A DNA stretch of 64,000 nt from Actinomycetes bacterium (lineage in GTDB: Bacteria; Actinomycetota; Acidimicrobiia; Acidimicrobiales; RAAP-2): positions 24,899 through 88,898 of the forward strand of contig JAJYYG010000138.1 of NCBI GenBank assembly GCA_021801235.1. The letters are read 5' to 3'. The position numbers and the translations under genes were made by a program. Below the pieces are notes generated by a model. It was given only the letters and a program-made list of their open reading frames with translations, had not been told where the DNA came from and did no database searches. Below, in pieces: positions 33,551-43,091 of the stretch (the first letter of the stretch is position 1; each line of letters begins with the position of its first letter).

Positions 33551-35149
33551 CTACTTCATCTCCACCAGGTCGAGCTCTTCCTCGTCCCAGTGGGTGAAGC
33601 GCTCGTCGGGGAGCTTCAGGCTGTGGGTGGGGGCGAGCGCTTCGACGAACGAGCGGTCGTGGCTCACCACCACGATGGTGCCGGGCCAATGGCTCAACAT
33701 CTTCCCCACCGCCTCGATGGAGGTGGGGTCGAGGTTGTTGGTCGGTTCGTCGAGGAGCAGCACGTTGGCCTGTCCGGCGGCCAGCATGGCCAGCCCGAGC
33801 TTGGCCCGTTCCCCACCTGACAGCGTCCCCGGCATCTGGTAGGCAGCCTTACCGGCGATCCCGAACGAGCCGAGGAGGGATCGCCGTTCCGTCTCGGTGG
33901 TGAGGATGGTGTCGTCGATGTTGTCGAGGACGGAGACGGACAGGTCGACCTGCTCGTGCTCCTGGGCGAAGTAGCCGATGGAGACGTTCGCACCGAGCTC
34001 GACGGTTCCGCCGGTCGGCGACTGCACACCCGCCAGGCAACGGAGCAGGCTCGACTTCCCGGCCCCGTTTCGCCCGATGATGACCACCCGGTCCCCCCGG
34101 CGACAGTGGAACTCGACCTCCCGGAGCACGGTGGTGGCGCCGTAGCGGACGGAGAGGCCGTTGGCCCGGATCGGCACCTCCGCCGACCGCCGCGGCGTCG
34201 GGAGCCGGAAGGTGCTCTTGCGCTCGCGGGCGTGGACCTCGGTCTTGGACGTCTCGAGCCGCTCCACCCGCTTGTCGATCGACTTGGCCACCCGGGCCCG
34301 GCGGTTGGTGCTGCCGCGCATGGAGTCGGCCAGCGTGGACAGGCGCTTGATCTCGCGGCCCTCCAGTTCGGCGGCCCGCTCGCGCTGGGTCTGGTCGGCC
34401 TCGAGCTGGACCATGTAGGACGAGTAGGTGCCCTTGAACTCGTGGAGCCGGCCCCCCGAGAGGTGGAGCACCTTGTTGATCGAGCGGTCCAACAGCTTCA
34501 GATCGTGGGAGACGACGAGGATGGCACCGGGGAACCGCTCGAGCTCGTCCATCAACCACCGTTTGGCCGGGAGGTCGAGATGGTTGGTCGGCTCGTCGAG
34601 GATCATGGTGTCCGGGCCCTGGAAGAGGATGCGGATCAGGTCGACCCGACGACGTTGGCCTCCGGAGAGGCTGTCGATGTCCTCCAGCAGGAGCTCCTCG
34701 CGCAGGCCCAGCCCGTCGGCCAACCTGGCCATCGTGGCCTCGGCCTCGTAGCCCCCGTTCTCGCGGAACTGCTCCTCGAGATCGGAGAAGAGCTCGATGT
34801 TCTCGGCGCTCGGGTCCTTGGCCATCTGGTCGCGGGCCTTGTTCAGGGCATCGTCGAGCACGTCGAGCCCGCGGGCGGACAGGACGTGGGAGAAGCCGTT
34901 CGGATCGAGCCCGAGCCCGTTCGGGACCGGTACCTGGGGGAGGTAGCTGTACGTGCCGCGGATCCGGGCGTTGCCGGTGTGGCGGACGTTCGGGGCGGGC
35001 TCGTCGATGACCACCGAGATGAACGTCGACTTGCCCGTTCCGTTGCGGCCGACCAGCCCCACCTTCTCGCCCGCCCCCACCACGAACGACGCGTCGCTGA
35101 GCAGGGTGCGGTCGCCGATCTCGATGGTGAGGGAGGAGCCGACGATCAT
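33551..35149 (-). CDS. ABC-F family ATPase
   Basis: Two ABC domains (GRNGTGKST, GRNGAGKSS) with LSGGQRR/LSGGERA signatures and inter-domain linker; no TM. Confidence 0.93.
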   Translation of the reverse strand: MIVGSSLTIEIGDRTLLSDASFVVGAGEKVGLVGRNGTGKSTFISVVIDEPAPNVRHTGNARIRGTYSYLPQVPVPNGLGLDPNGFSHVLSARGLDVLDDALNKARDQMAKDPSAENIELFSDLEEQFRENGGYEAEATMARLADGLGLREELLLEDIDSLSGGQRRRVDLIRILFQGPDTMILDEPTNHLDLPAKRWLMDELERFPGAILVVSHDLKLLDRSINKVLHLSGGRLHEFKGTYSSYMVQLEADQTQRERAAELEGREIKRLSTLADSMRGSTNRRARVAKSIDKRVERLETSKTEVHARERKSTFRLPTPRRSAEVPIRANGLSVRYGATTVLREVEFHCRRGDRVVIIGRNGAGKSSLLRCLAGVQSPTGGTVELGANVSIGYFAQEHEQVDLSVSVLDNIDDTILTTETERRSLLGSFGIAGKAAYQMPGTLSGGERAKLGLAMLAAGQANVLLLDEPTNNLDPTSIEAVGKMLSHWPGTIVVVSHDRSFVEALAPTHSLKLPDERFTHWDEEELDLVEMK

Positions 35150-35240
35150 GGTGGTGGGGACCGGCGGGCGCGGAGGGCACCCACGGACCCCCAGTCTCCC
35201 ACACCGTCCGGGCCGGGCCGGAATGGAGCGCTGGCCGCGG

Positions 35241-36428
35241 TCACCCTCCCGAGACCAGGGCGTCGGCCCCCACGGGTGGGGTCGGGTCGTCCACGGCGTC
35301 GAGCCAGCCGGCCGGGAGCTGCACCGGGCGGGGGCCGTTGGTGTGCCCCCGGGCCATGCGTCCCGCCCCGGGAGGGAAGCCGGTGTGGGGGTCGAGCCGC
35401 CCGAGCGCGGCGTCGAGATCGTCCATCGTCGAGACGAGGGCGAGTGCCCGCCGGGCGGCGGGCCCGACCGGGAAGCCGGTGACGTACCAGCTGGTGTGCT
35501 TGCGGAATTGGCGGATCCCGCTCTCCTCGCCCAACGCGTCGACCAGGAGGCAGGCGTGGGTGCGCATCACGCGGGCGACCTGGCCGAGGGTCGGCGGTTC
35601 CGGCAGGGGGCGCCCGGCGAACGCCGCGGCCAGCTCGCCGAACAGCCAGGGGCGGCCCAGGCAGCCCCGTCCGACCACCACCCCGTCGCACCCGGTGGCG
35701 TCCATCATGGCGAGCGCGTCGCCGGCCTCCCAGATGTCCCCGTTGCCGAGCACCGGGATGGACCGGACCGCTTCCTTCAGCGCGGCGATCGCCCGCCAGT
35801 CGGCGTGGCCGGAGTAGAGCTGCTCCGCCGTCCGCGCGTGGAGGGCGACCGCCGCGGCCCCGGCGGCCTCGGCGATGCGCCCGGTGTCGAGGAAGGTGGT
35901 GTGCTCGGCGTCCACGCCGATGCGGAACTTGGCGGTCACCGGCACCGCACCGGCGGCGTCGACGGCGGCGGTGATGACCGCAGCGAGCAGGGTGCGGTGG
36001 ACCGGCAGGGCCGCGCCGCCGCCCCGGCGGGTGACCTTGGCAGCCGGGCAGCCGAAGTTGAGGTCGATGTGGTCCACGCCGACCTCATCGACCAGCCGGC
36101 GGACGGCGACGCCCGTCACGGTCGGGTCCACCCCATAGAGCTGCACGCTCCGAACCGGCTCGTCCTCGTCGAACGCCACCATCTGCAGCGTCTTGGCGTT
36201 GCCCTCCACGAGCGCACGGGCGGTGACCATCTCGCTCACGTAGAGGCCGGCGCCGTAGCCCCGGCAGAGCCGGCGGAAGGCGGCCGTGGTGACGCCGGCC
36301 ATCGGAGCGAGGACGACCGGCGGGTCGACGCCGATCGGCCCGATGGAGAGGGCCCGGGCGGTGCCGCTCACCGTGCCCCCGACGGTGCCGCTCACCGTGC
36401 CCACAGCGGTGCCGCTCACCGTGCCCAC
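35241..36428 (-). CDS. tRNA-dihydrouridine synthase
   Basis: VVLAPMAGVT, VDHIDLNFGCPAAKV, IPVLGNGDIW; GTG start within 24-bp repeats, overlapping the maf stop. Confidence 0.9.
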   Translation of the reverse strand: MGTVSGTAVGTVSGTVGGTVSGTARALSIGPIGVDPPVVLAPMAGVTTAAFRRLCRGYGAGLYVSEMVTARALVEGNAKTLQMVAFDEDEPVRSVQLYGVDPTVTGVAVRRLVDEVGVDHIDLNFGCPAAKVTRRGGGAALPVHRTLLAAVITAAVDAAGAVPVTAKFRIGVDAEHTTFLDTGRIAEAAGAAAVALHARTAEQLYSGHADWRAIAALKEAVRSIPVLGNGDIWEAGDALAMMDATGCDGVVVGRGCLGRPWLFGELAAAFAGRPLPEPPTLGQVARVMRTHACLLVDALGEESGIRQFRKHTSWYVTGFPVGPAARRALALVSTMDDLDAALGRLDPHTGFPPGAGRMARGHTNGPRPVQLPAGWLDAVDDPTPPVGADALVSGG

Positions 36429-36431
36429 AGC
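36360..36431. repeat. 24-bp tandem repeat, three copies, spanning the maf stop and dus start
   Basis: GGTGCCGCTCACCGTGCCCACAGC at 36384 and 36408, diverged copy at 36360. Confidence 0.95.
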
Positions 36432-37012
36432 GCTGTGACCGGGATGCCGAGCCGGCGCAGGAGGGTGCGGAACATCGGGAGCGAGAGCCCGATCACGTTG
36501 GACGGGTCTCCGACGATCCCGTCGATGAACGGGGCCGACCGCCCGTCGAGGGTGAACGCCCCGGCCACCGCCGCCGCCTCGCCGGTGGCGACGTACGCCT
36601 CGAGCTCGGCGTCGTCCGCGTCCCCGAAGCGGACCACCGTGGCGGCCACCGCCGAGACCCGCCCCCCGGTCCGTTCGTCGACCAGACAGTGGCCGGTGTG
36701 GAGGGTCCCCTCCCGCCCCCGCATGGCGCGGAGCCACCGGAGCGCCTCCTCGGCGCTCGACGGCTTGCCGTGACGCCGGCCCTCGAACTCGAGGATCGAA
36801 TCGCATCCGACGACCACCGCGTCGCCGTCCGGTCGGGCCACGGCGACGGCCTTGCGCTCCGCGAGGCGCAGGGCCATCGACCCTGCGCCCGCATCGTCCG
36901 GGTCGTCCTCGGGGACGCCGCTCACCACGACGGTCGGAGCGAAGCCCGCGTCCCGGAGGAGCCGGAGGCGGGCGGGGGACCCCGAGGCGAGGACGAGGGA
37001 GCGTTCGGGCAC
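36416..37012 (-). CDS. maf: Maf-like nucleotide pyrophosphatase
   Basis: LVLASGSPARLRLLRDAGF, KAVAVA, VVGCDSI, GKPSSAEEA; GTG start. Confidence 0.92.
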   Translation of the reverse strand: MPERSLVLASGSPARLRLLRDAGFAPTVVVSGVPEDDPDDAGAGSMALRLAERKAVAVARPDGDAVVVGCDSILEFEGRRHGKPSSAEEALRWLRAMRGREGTLHTGHCLVDERTGGRVSAVAATVVRFGDADDAELEAYVATGEAAAVAGAFTLDGRSAPFIDGIVGDPSNVIGLSLPMFRTLLRRLGIPVTALWAR

Positions 37013-37070
37013 CCCCCGATGGTAGGGGGTGCGCCGGGGTCCGGTGTCGGCACGCGGCCGGGCGCCGGCG

Positions 37071-37136
37071 GGTTGGCGCCGGGTCGGCCGCGGGTTGGCG
37101 CCGGCCCGGCCGCGGGTTGGCGCCGGCCCGGCGACG
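37071..37136. repeat. 22-bp tandem repeat, three copies (GGGTTGGCGCCGGCCCGGCCGC)
   Basis: Copies at 37071, 37093 and 37115. Confidence 0.93.
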
Positions 37137-37151
37137 CGCGATCCTGGGGGG

Positions 37152-37433
37152 ATGACCGAGTCCGGAACGACCGTCGCCCCCCGCCTGTCCGACCCCCAAC
37201 TCGACGGGGACCACGACCGGATGGCCCACATCGTCCTCGAGGGGTTCCGATCGGACGAGGGGGACTTCGTGTCGGCCGGCCCCTCGGTGGTGGAGGGGAT
37301 GGTGAACGGCACGGCCGTCAGGGCCCTGTGCGGCAAGGTCTGGGTGCCCGGTCGCGACCCGAAGCGGTACGGGGTCTGCCCGACGTGCAAGGAGATCGCC
37401 GAGAGCAGGGGGTGGAGGGTCCCGGCGGGCTGA
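37152..37433 (+). CDS. DUF3039 family protein
   Basis: ALCGKVWVPGRDPKRYGVCPTCKEI. Confidence 0.8.
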   Translation: MTESGTTVAPRLSDPQLDGDHDRMAHIVLEGFRSDEGDFVSAGPSVVEGMVNGTAVRALCGKVWVPGRDPKRYGVCPTCKEIAESRGWRVPAG

Positions 37434-37497
37434 GCTCCGTCCGAGCGCCGTCGCACCTCCTCCGGCGGCGGGCCCCCGACCGGGACGCCCCTCTGGC

Positions 37498-37569
37498 GGT
37501 GCCGGTGCCTATCGTGGTGCCGGTGCCTATCGTGGTGCCGGTGCCTATCGTGGTGCCGGTGCCTATCGT
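37498..37569. repeat. 18-bp tandem repeat, four perfect copies (GGTGCCGGTGCCTATCGT), ending 6 nt before a start codon
   Basis: Copies at 37498, 37516, 37534 and 37552. Confidence 0.98.
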
Positions 37570-37575
37570 GGTCCG

Positions 37576-38043
37576 ATGGCATCCTCCCCGGTCATCGGGT
37601 ACCGCCGGGAGTTCCACTTCCCCGACCCACCCGAGGTGGTCTGGGCGGCCGTCGAGGAGGTGGACCGGTTCGAGGAGTGGTGGCTCTGGCTGCACGAGTT
37701 CCGGCTCGACGGCCCAGGTCTGGTGGACGGTGCGGTCCTCCGCGGCGTGGTGGCGCCTCCGCTCCCGTACCGGATGCGGATCGAAGTGGAGCTGGTCCGC
37801 TGCGACCGCCCCAGCCGTGTCGACGCGTTGATCCGCGGCGACCTCGAGGGACACGGCGAGCTCCGGCTCCATCCGGACAGGTCCGGCACCCGGGCCGAGG
37901 TCTCTTGGGAGATCGAGATGATGCAGCGTCCGATGCGCATCGCCAGCCGGTTCGCCCTTCCGATGCTGCGTTGGGGTCACGACCGGGTGGTCGAGATGAC
38001 GGTGGCCGGGTTCCGTCACCGGATGGAGCCGGGCGGCCGTTGA
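37576..38043 (+). CDS. SRPBCC/START-like polyketide cyclase family protein
   Basis: FHFPDPPEVVWAAVEEVDRFEEWW...RMRIEVELVRCDRPSRVDA. Confidence 0.75.
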   Translation: MASSPVIGYRREFHFPDPPEVVWAAVEEVDRFEEWWLWLHEFRLDGPGLVDGAVLRGVVAPPLPYRMRIEVELVRCDRPSRVDALIRGDLEGHGELRLHPDRSGTRAEVSWEIEMMQRPMRIASRFALPMLRWGHDRVVEMTVAGFRHRMEPGGR

Positions 38044-38083
38044 GGGCGGCGGTCGGCACGACCGCGCCGGGCCCGCGCGGCGG

Positions 38084-38833
38084 TCAGCTCAGCCGCGCCA
38101 CGGCCAGGGCGGCGGCGGTCAGCACGACCGCCCACGCCATGGCCCCGAGTGCCCGTTCGATCGGCGCCAGCAGCACCTCCCGGTCGAGGGAGACGACCCG
38201 GCCGTCGGCCAGGGTGAGGGAGCCTTCGACCCGACCGGTCCGCCTACGGAGCAACCGGGCCGGGGTGCTCAGTCGCCGCTGGGCCAGGGAAAGGGCGAAG
38301 GCGCCACCGGCGGCGATCACCGATGCGGGGGCGAGGCGCCCGTCCTGGGCGACGGCGGCGGTGAGCACGGGGAACGCGCCCCATGCGCCGGCGAAGGTCG
38401 CGTCGTTGTGCAGCGCGCCGCCGAGGAGCTCGAGGTTGTAGGCGACCACCACGACCGGTCCGGCCACCATGAACGGGACGAGACCCCAGCCGACCTGGAC
38501 GACTCCGACCACTCCGAGCCCGACCGCCCCGACCAGGGCGACGACTGCCGACACCACCAGGACCGGCGAAGGGATGCGGGTGCGGAGGGGACGGCCGTGC
38601 AGCTCGTCGAGTGCGTGGGCGGCGATGCCGACGGCGAGGAAGAACGCCAGGACGGCGGCGAGCATCCGGGTCAGGTCGACGTGGGGGACCAGCGAGGCAC
38701 CGATGACCACGTAGGCCAGGTGCCATGCGGTGTAGGGCGGGTGCAGGAGGGTCCACCAGTCCCGCAGACTTCCCGGCGCCGCCGCGTAGAACGCGGGTCG
38801 GGGCTGGGTGGGCGGGGCCGCCCCACCGTCCAC
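38084..38833 (-). CDS. Membrane protein, possibly UbiA-like
   Basis: Multiple TM helices, LHPPYTAWHLAYVVIGAS, AHALDELHGRPLRTRI, AYNLELLGG; overlaps the methyltransferase stop. Confidence 0.55.
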   Translation of the reverse strand: MDGGAAPPTQPRPAFYAAAPGSLRDWWTLLHPPYTAWHLAYVVIGASLVPHVDLTRMLAAVLAFFLAVGIAAHALDELHGRPLRTRIPSPVLVVSAVVALVGAVGLGVVGVVQVGWGLVPFMVAGPVVVVAYNLELLGGALHNDATFAGAWGAFPVLTAAVAQDGRLAPASVIAAGGAFALSLAQRRLSTPARLLRRRTGRVEGSLTLADGRVVSLDREVLLAPIERALGAMAWAVVLTAAALAVARLS

Positions 38834-39657
38834 TACCGGCCTCCGGGGACGTCCGGCGGGTCGTGCGTTGCGTCCGGCGTTCCTCCGCCCCCGGCGCGCG
38901 TGCCCCACAGCACCAGCCCACCCCCGAGGCTCATCAGGCGGACCCCGATGTGCTCGAACCCGGCCCGCCGCCAAGCGTCGATGGTCCACGGCAGGGGGTA
39001 GCGCCGGTAGTGTCGCGAGATGTTGGGACCGAGGAAACATCCCACCGTGAACCAGGCCCTGCCTCCGGTGATCCCGCCGGCCACCGGGAGCACCAGCCGG
39101 GTGTACCCCCACCACCAGAAGCGCCAGAACCGGTTCGGGGGGACGAAGAACTCGAGGCTGGCCACGGTGCCGCCCGGGGCCACGACCCTCGCCAACTCCG
39201 TCAGCGTCTGCTGCGGATCGTCCACGTAGCGCAGGAGGTAGGTGAAGGTGAGGGCGTCGAAGCTGGCGTCTGCGAAAGGAAGCTGCTGCCCCCGCCCGAG
39301 GACCAGCCCGATGCGGTCGCCCACGCCGGCCCGCCCGACGTTGACCGCCCCCTGGCGGAGCATCTCCTCGGTGAGGTCGACCCCGACGATGCGTGCGTCG
39401 GTGCGGGCGGCCAGCTCGAGGGTCACGCCGGCCGGACCGCACGCGACGTCGAGCACGGTCCGGGGTCGGGCCCTGGCGACGGCCGCCACCGCCGCGCTCC
39501 GCCAGCGGCGGTCCTGGCCGAGGGACAGGAGGTCGGCCAGCGCGTCGTAGCGGCGGGGGAGGGGGGTGAACAGGCGCCTGGCGAACCGGTCACGCTCCCC
39601 CGCGGATGCGGCACCGCCGTCGCACCCACCGGACGTCCCGGACGCGTCACTCCTCAC
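38833..39657 (-). CDS. UbiE/MenG-like demethylmenaquinone methyltransferase
   Basis: RRYDALADLLSLGQDRRWR, VLDVACGPAGVTLELA; start uncertain. Confidence 0.85.
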   Translation of the reverse strand: MRSDASGTSGGCDGGAASAGERDRFARRLFTPLPRRYDALADLLSLGQDRRWRSAAVAAVARARPRTVLDVACGPAGVTLELAARTDARIVGVDLTEEMLRQGAVNVGRAGVGDRIGLVLGRGQQLPFADASFDALTFTYLLRYVDDPQQTLTELARVVAPGGTVASLEFFVPPNRFWRFWWWGYTRLVLPVAGGITGGRAWFTVGCFLGPNISRHYRRYPLPWTIDAWRRAGFEHIGVRLMSLGGGLVLWGTRAGGGGTPDATHDPPDVPGGR

Positions 39658-39755
39658 TGGTGGCCTCGCGTCGGCGCATCCGACCTCCCCCGGGCTGCAA
39701 TGATCAGACGATAGCCCTCCGGCATCCCGGAGAGGCCCGGACGTCCGGGGGGAGC

Positions 39756-41042
39756 GTGGGCGCAGCGCGGTTCGATGTGCTGGTCGTCGGGTCGGGTCCC
39801 GCAGGGGCACTGGCCGCCCTCACCCTCGCTCGCCGGGGGGCTCGGGTGGCACTGGTGGACAGGGCACGCTTCCCGCGCGACAAGGCGTGCGGGGACCTGG
39901 TCGGACCACGGGGGATCGCCCTGCTGTCCCGCTCCGGGATCGGCCTGGAGGACGGCCCCGCGGTGGGGGACATGCTGGTGGTCGGTCCCACCGGCAACCG
40001 GGTCCGCCTCCCCTCGGCACCGGGCCTCACTTACCCGGACCACGGGAGGTCGCTGCCCCGGAGCGAGCTCGATGAACGCCTGCACCGGGCAGCCCTGGAG
40101 GCCGGGGCGATTCCGCTCACCGGACGGGTCGGGCGGCCGCTCGGGCCGGGCGCCCGACCGGACGGGTTCGAGGTCAGCGACGGGACGGCGGTGCGGGCCG
40201 ACTTCGTGATCGGTGCCGACGGCGCCACCAGCACCGTGGCGGCGCAGACCGGGCTGGTCGACCCGGCCAGGGTGTTGTGGGGGTTCGCGCTCCGGACCTA
40301 CGTGGACCAACCGGTGGAGCTCCCGACCATCGTGGCCTGGGAGACCCGCCGTTGGCACGCGTTCCCGGGCTACGGCTGGATCTTCCCCACCGCCGACGGG
40401 GGTGCCAACGTGGGGCTCGGGATCGCCGTCCGATCCGGGAGGGAGCGGGGGTCCGAGGTGGCGCGGCTGCTGCCGGCGTTCCTCGACCGCCTGCGGGCCC
40501 TCGGCCTGCTCGACCGGGCGGCCGCCCAGCCCGGTCGCCGGCTCGGCGGGTGGCTCAAGATGGGCATGGTCGGGACCACGGCGGCGTCCGGCCGGACCCT
40601 GCTGGTCGGTGACGCGGCCGGACTGGTGAACCCGTTGCAGGGGGAGGGGATCGCCCAGGCCATGGGGAGCGGGGTGGCCGCCGCCGAGGCCATCGTGGAC
40701 GCACCGGGACATGCCGCCGCGCGGTACCGGGCCGCGCTGGCGGCAACCTACCTCCCGTACCAGCAGATCGCCGCGGCCGCCCAGGGAGCGCTGGTGGGAC
40801 GGCCGGTCGCCCTGGCCGCGCTGGCCCGCCTGGCCACGGCGCCAGGGGTCGGACGGTCCCTCGCCGGCGGTTGGGCCGTGTTCTGGAACGACCTGCTCGA
40901 CGGGACGCCGCCGGGCCGACCTCGCACCCTGGCGGCGGCCCTCACGGGAGTCGGCGGGTGGGCCTCGGGATGGTCGCCCACCGGCCGGTGGTTCCAGGAC
41001 GCCTCCGGACCGGACCTGAACCAGGTGCCACCGGGAGGCTGA
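39756..41042 (+). CDS. Geranylgeranyl reductase family FAD-dependent oxidoreductase
   Basis: VLVVGSGPAGALAALTLAR, ACGDLVGPRG, GWIFPTADGGANVGLG, LVGDAAGLVNPLQGEGI; GTG start. Confidence 0.9.
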   Translation: MGAARFDVLVVGSGPAGALAALTLARRGARVALVDRARFPRDKACGDLVGPRGIALLSRSGIGLEDGPAVGDMLVVGPTGNRVRLPSAPGLTYPDHGRSLPRSELDERLHRAALEAGAIPLTGRVGRPLGPGARPDGFEVSDGTAVRADFVIGADGATSTVAAQTGLVDPARVLWGFALRTYVDQPVELPTIVAWETRRWHAFPGYGWIFPTADGGANVGLGIAVRSGRERGSEVARLLPAFLDRLRALGLLDRAAAQPGRRLGGWLKMGMVGTTAASGRTLLVGDAAGLVNPLQGEGIAQAMGSGVAAAEAIVDAPGHAAARYRAALAATYLPYQQIAAAAQGALVGRPVALAALARLATAPGVGRSLAGGWAVFWNDLLDGTPPGRPRTLAAALTGVGGWASGWSPTGRWFQDASGPDLNQVPPGG

Positions 41043-41063
41043 AGACCGCCCGGGCGGCGGTGG

Positions 41064-41645
41064 TCAGCCCGGCTGCTCCTCGCCGGACGCCAGCCCGTAC
41101 CGCCCGTCGGTGGTGAGGAGCTCGAAACAGAGGTCCGATGCCGGCATGTCGTCGGCGGCCACCCCGGCCAGCATCACCGCGATCGTCGGGTCGGGGTACT
41201 CGGCGCGGGCCTCGTCCAGCGCTGCGGCCAGCTGGTCCCGGTCCGGGTTCTCCGCGTGCTCGCCGAGGAGGTAGATGACCCGGGAGAGGCACGACTCCGA
41301 CACGGCGGCCACCAGGTAGGGCACGGCCGGCCGGTACTGCGGCCGGCCGAGGTAGGCAACCGGATCACGGTGCCGGTGGAGGGCGCGGAGCGCGTGCTGC
41401 ACCGGCCGGGTGGGCTGGAAGTCGGGCGACGCCGCGCGCACCATCGCCTCCCGCAGCTCGGGGGCCGGGACCAGGGCGAGCGCCCGCCGGAGGGCGGCGT
41501 CCCGCTCGGCGTTGCCGGCGGCGTCCCGCTCGGCGTGGCCGGCGGCGTCCCGCTCGGCGTGGCCGGCGGCGTCCCGCTCGCCCGAGACTCCGGCCCCATC
41601 CTCCTGCCGCCCGCCGGGGTCCGTCCCCGTACCCGCGGCGCTCAC
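41064..41645 (-). CDS. Hypothetical protein with N-terminal ERDAAGHA repeats
   Basis: ORF upstream of bsaP/bioB complement; repeat-encoded N-terminus. Confidence 0.55.
   Translation of the reverse strand: MSAAGTGTDPGGRQEDGAGVSGERDAAGHAERDAAGHAERDAAGNAERDAALRRALALVPAPELREAMVRAASPDFQPTRPVQHALRALHRHRDPVAYLGRPQYRPAVPYLVAAVSESCLSRVIYLLGEHAENPDRDQLAAALDEARAEYPDPTIAVMLAGVAADDMPASDLCFELLTTDGRYGLASGEEQPG
41493..41584. repeat. 24-bp tandem repeat (GGCGGCGTCCCGCTCGGCGTGGCC), about 3.7 copies
   Basis: Copies at 41493, 41517, 41541 and partial at 41565. Confidence 0.95.
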
Positions 41646-41872
41646 GACCGCGCCCCGCTACCCGTGCCCGGAGGCCGATTCCCGATGGTGGATCCGGTCA
41701 CGTCCCCGTGGTCCCGGCACCGTGCCCGGAAGCCCCCGGGAGAGACCGCCACGGTGAGACGACGCCCGCATCGCTCGCAGAACCGGGGCGGGTCGAGGCG
41801 GCGGGAGCACCCGGGGCAACGGTCCGTGGGGGCCCCGCAGCCGGTGCAGTACGACGTGGCGGTTCCGGGCAT
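41642..41872 (-). CDS. bsaP: Small Cys-rich protein, candidate biotin synthase auxiliary protein
   Basis: 76 aa, CTGCG...CPGC...FCERCGRRLTVAVSPGGFRARCRDHG; immediately downstream of bioB. Confidence 0.65.
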   Translation of the reverse strand: MPGTATSYCTGCGAPTDRCPGCSRRLDPPRFCERCGRRLTVAVSPGGFRARCRDHGDVTGSTIGNRPPGTGSGARS

Positions 41873-41876
41873 CGGG

Positions 41877-42980
41877 CTAGAGCACGCCGGTCAACGCGCC
41901 CACGGGCATCCGCAGATCGGAGAGCATCTGCAGGTCCTCGTCGGCCGACCGCCCGAGCGTGGTGAGGTAGTTGCCCACGATCAGTGCGTTGATCCCCGCG
42001 GTCATCCCCATGGCCTGCAGCTCGTGCAAGGTGACCTCCCGCCCGCCCGCGTACCGCAGGATCACCCCGGGGAGCCCCAGGCGGAACAGCGCGATCCAGC
42101 GGATCGCCTCCCACGCCGGTACCGGTTGCTGACCGCCAAGCGGGGTCCCCGGACGCGGGTTGAGGAAGTTGAGGGGGACCTCGGTCGGGTCCAGGCTCTG
42201 GAGCTGACCGATCAGCTCCACCCGCTGGGCGTCGGTCTCCCCCATGCCGACGAGGGCGCCGCAGCAGAGCTCCATGCCGGCACGGCGGACCAGCCGGCAG
42301 GTCTCGACCCGTTCCTCCCACCGGTGGCTGGTGACGACGTGGGGGAAGAAGCTCTCGGCGGTCTCGAGGTTGTGGTTGTAGCGGTGGACACCGCCGTCTG
42401 CCAGCCGCCGGGCCTGGTCCTCGGCCAGCAGACCGGCGCTGACCGCCACGTTGAGCCCGGTCCGGTCGCGCACGAGCGGGACCAGCTCGAGGATGCGTGC
42501 CAGGGTGCGCTCGTCCGGGCCGCGGATGGCGAGCACGATGCAGAACTCCGAAGCGCCGAGGGACTTGGTCTCCTCGGCTGCCTGGAGCACCTCGTCCGTG
42601 TCGAGGAAGGGGGTCGCCTTCACCGGGGTGTCGAAGCGCGAGGACTGGGAGCAGAAGTGGCAGTCCTCCGGGCACCCGCCCGTCTTGGCGGAGAGGATCC
42701 CCTCGACTTCGACCTCGGGTCCGCACCAGGTCAGGCGCACCTGGTGGGCGAGGGCGGCCAGCGAGGTGACCCAGGCGTCGGGCAGCTCGGCCAGCCCGGT
42801 CAGCTCCCCGACGGTGAGGAGGCGACGCTCGTCGAGGAGGGCGGTCTCCGCCCGCCGGAGACGGGCCCGCGCTTCGGCGGGGTCCAGGTCGTCGCGGGCC
42901 AGCCGGGCGGGGGCCGCCCGGGAGACCGTGGGCATCGGGACGGAGGTGCGGACGGGTGCAGCAGTGGTGTCGCCGGGCAT
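41877..42980 (-). CDS. bioB: Biotin synthase
   Basis: Radical SAM GGCPEDCHFCSQS; YNHNLETAESFFP; NFLNPRPGTPL. Confidence 0.97.
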   Translation of the reverse strand: MPGDTTAAPVRTSVPMPTVSRAAPARLARDDLDPAEARARLRRAETALLDERRLLTVGELTGLAELPDAWVTSLAALAHQVRLTWCGPEVEVEGILSAKTGGCPEDCHFCSQSSRFDTPVKATPFLDTDEVLQAAEETKSLGASEFCIVLAIRGPDERTLARILELVPLVRDRTGLNVAVSAGLLAEDQARRLADGGVHRYNHNLETAESFFPHVVTSHRWEERVETCRLVRRAGMELCCGALVGMGETDAQRVELIGQLQSLDPTEVPLNFLNPRPGTPLGGQQPVPAWEAIRWIALFRLGLPGVILRYAGGREVTLHELQAMGMTAGINALIVGNYLTTLGRSADEDLQMLSDLRMPVGALTGVL

Positions 42981-43091
42981 GGGACAACGGTAGTTGGCCG
43001 GAGGCCCCCCCCGGCGAACCGGGCCTCCCGACGTCCACCCCCTTCGGGTCGCCCCGGGGACCGTGGTGCCTGCCCGGTCGGTCGGCACCGG

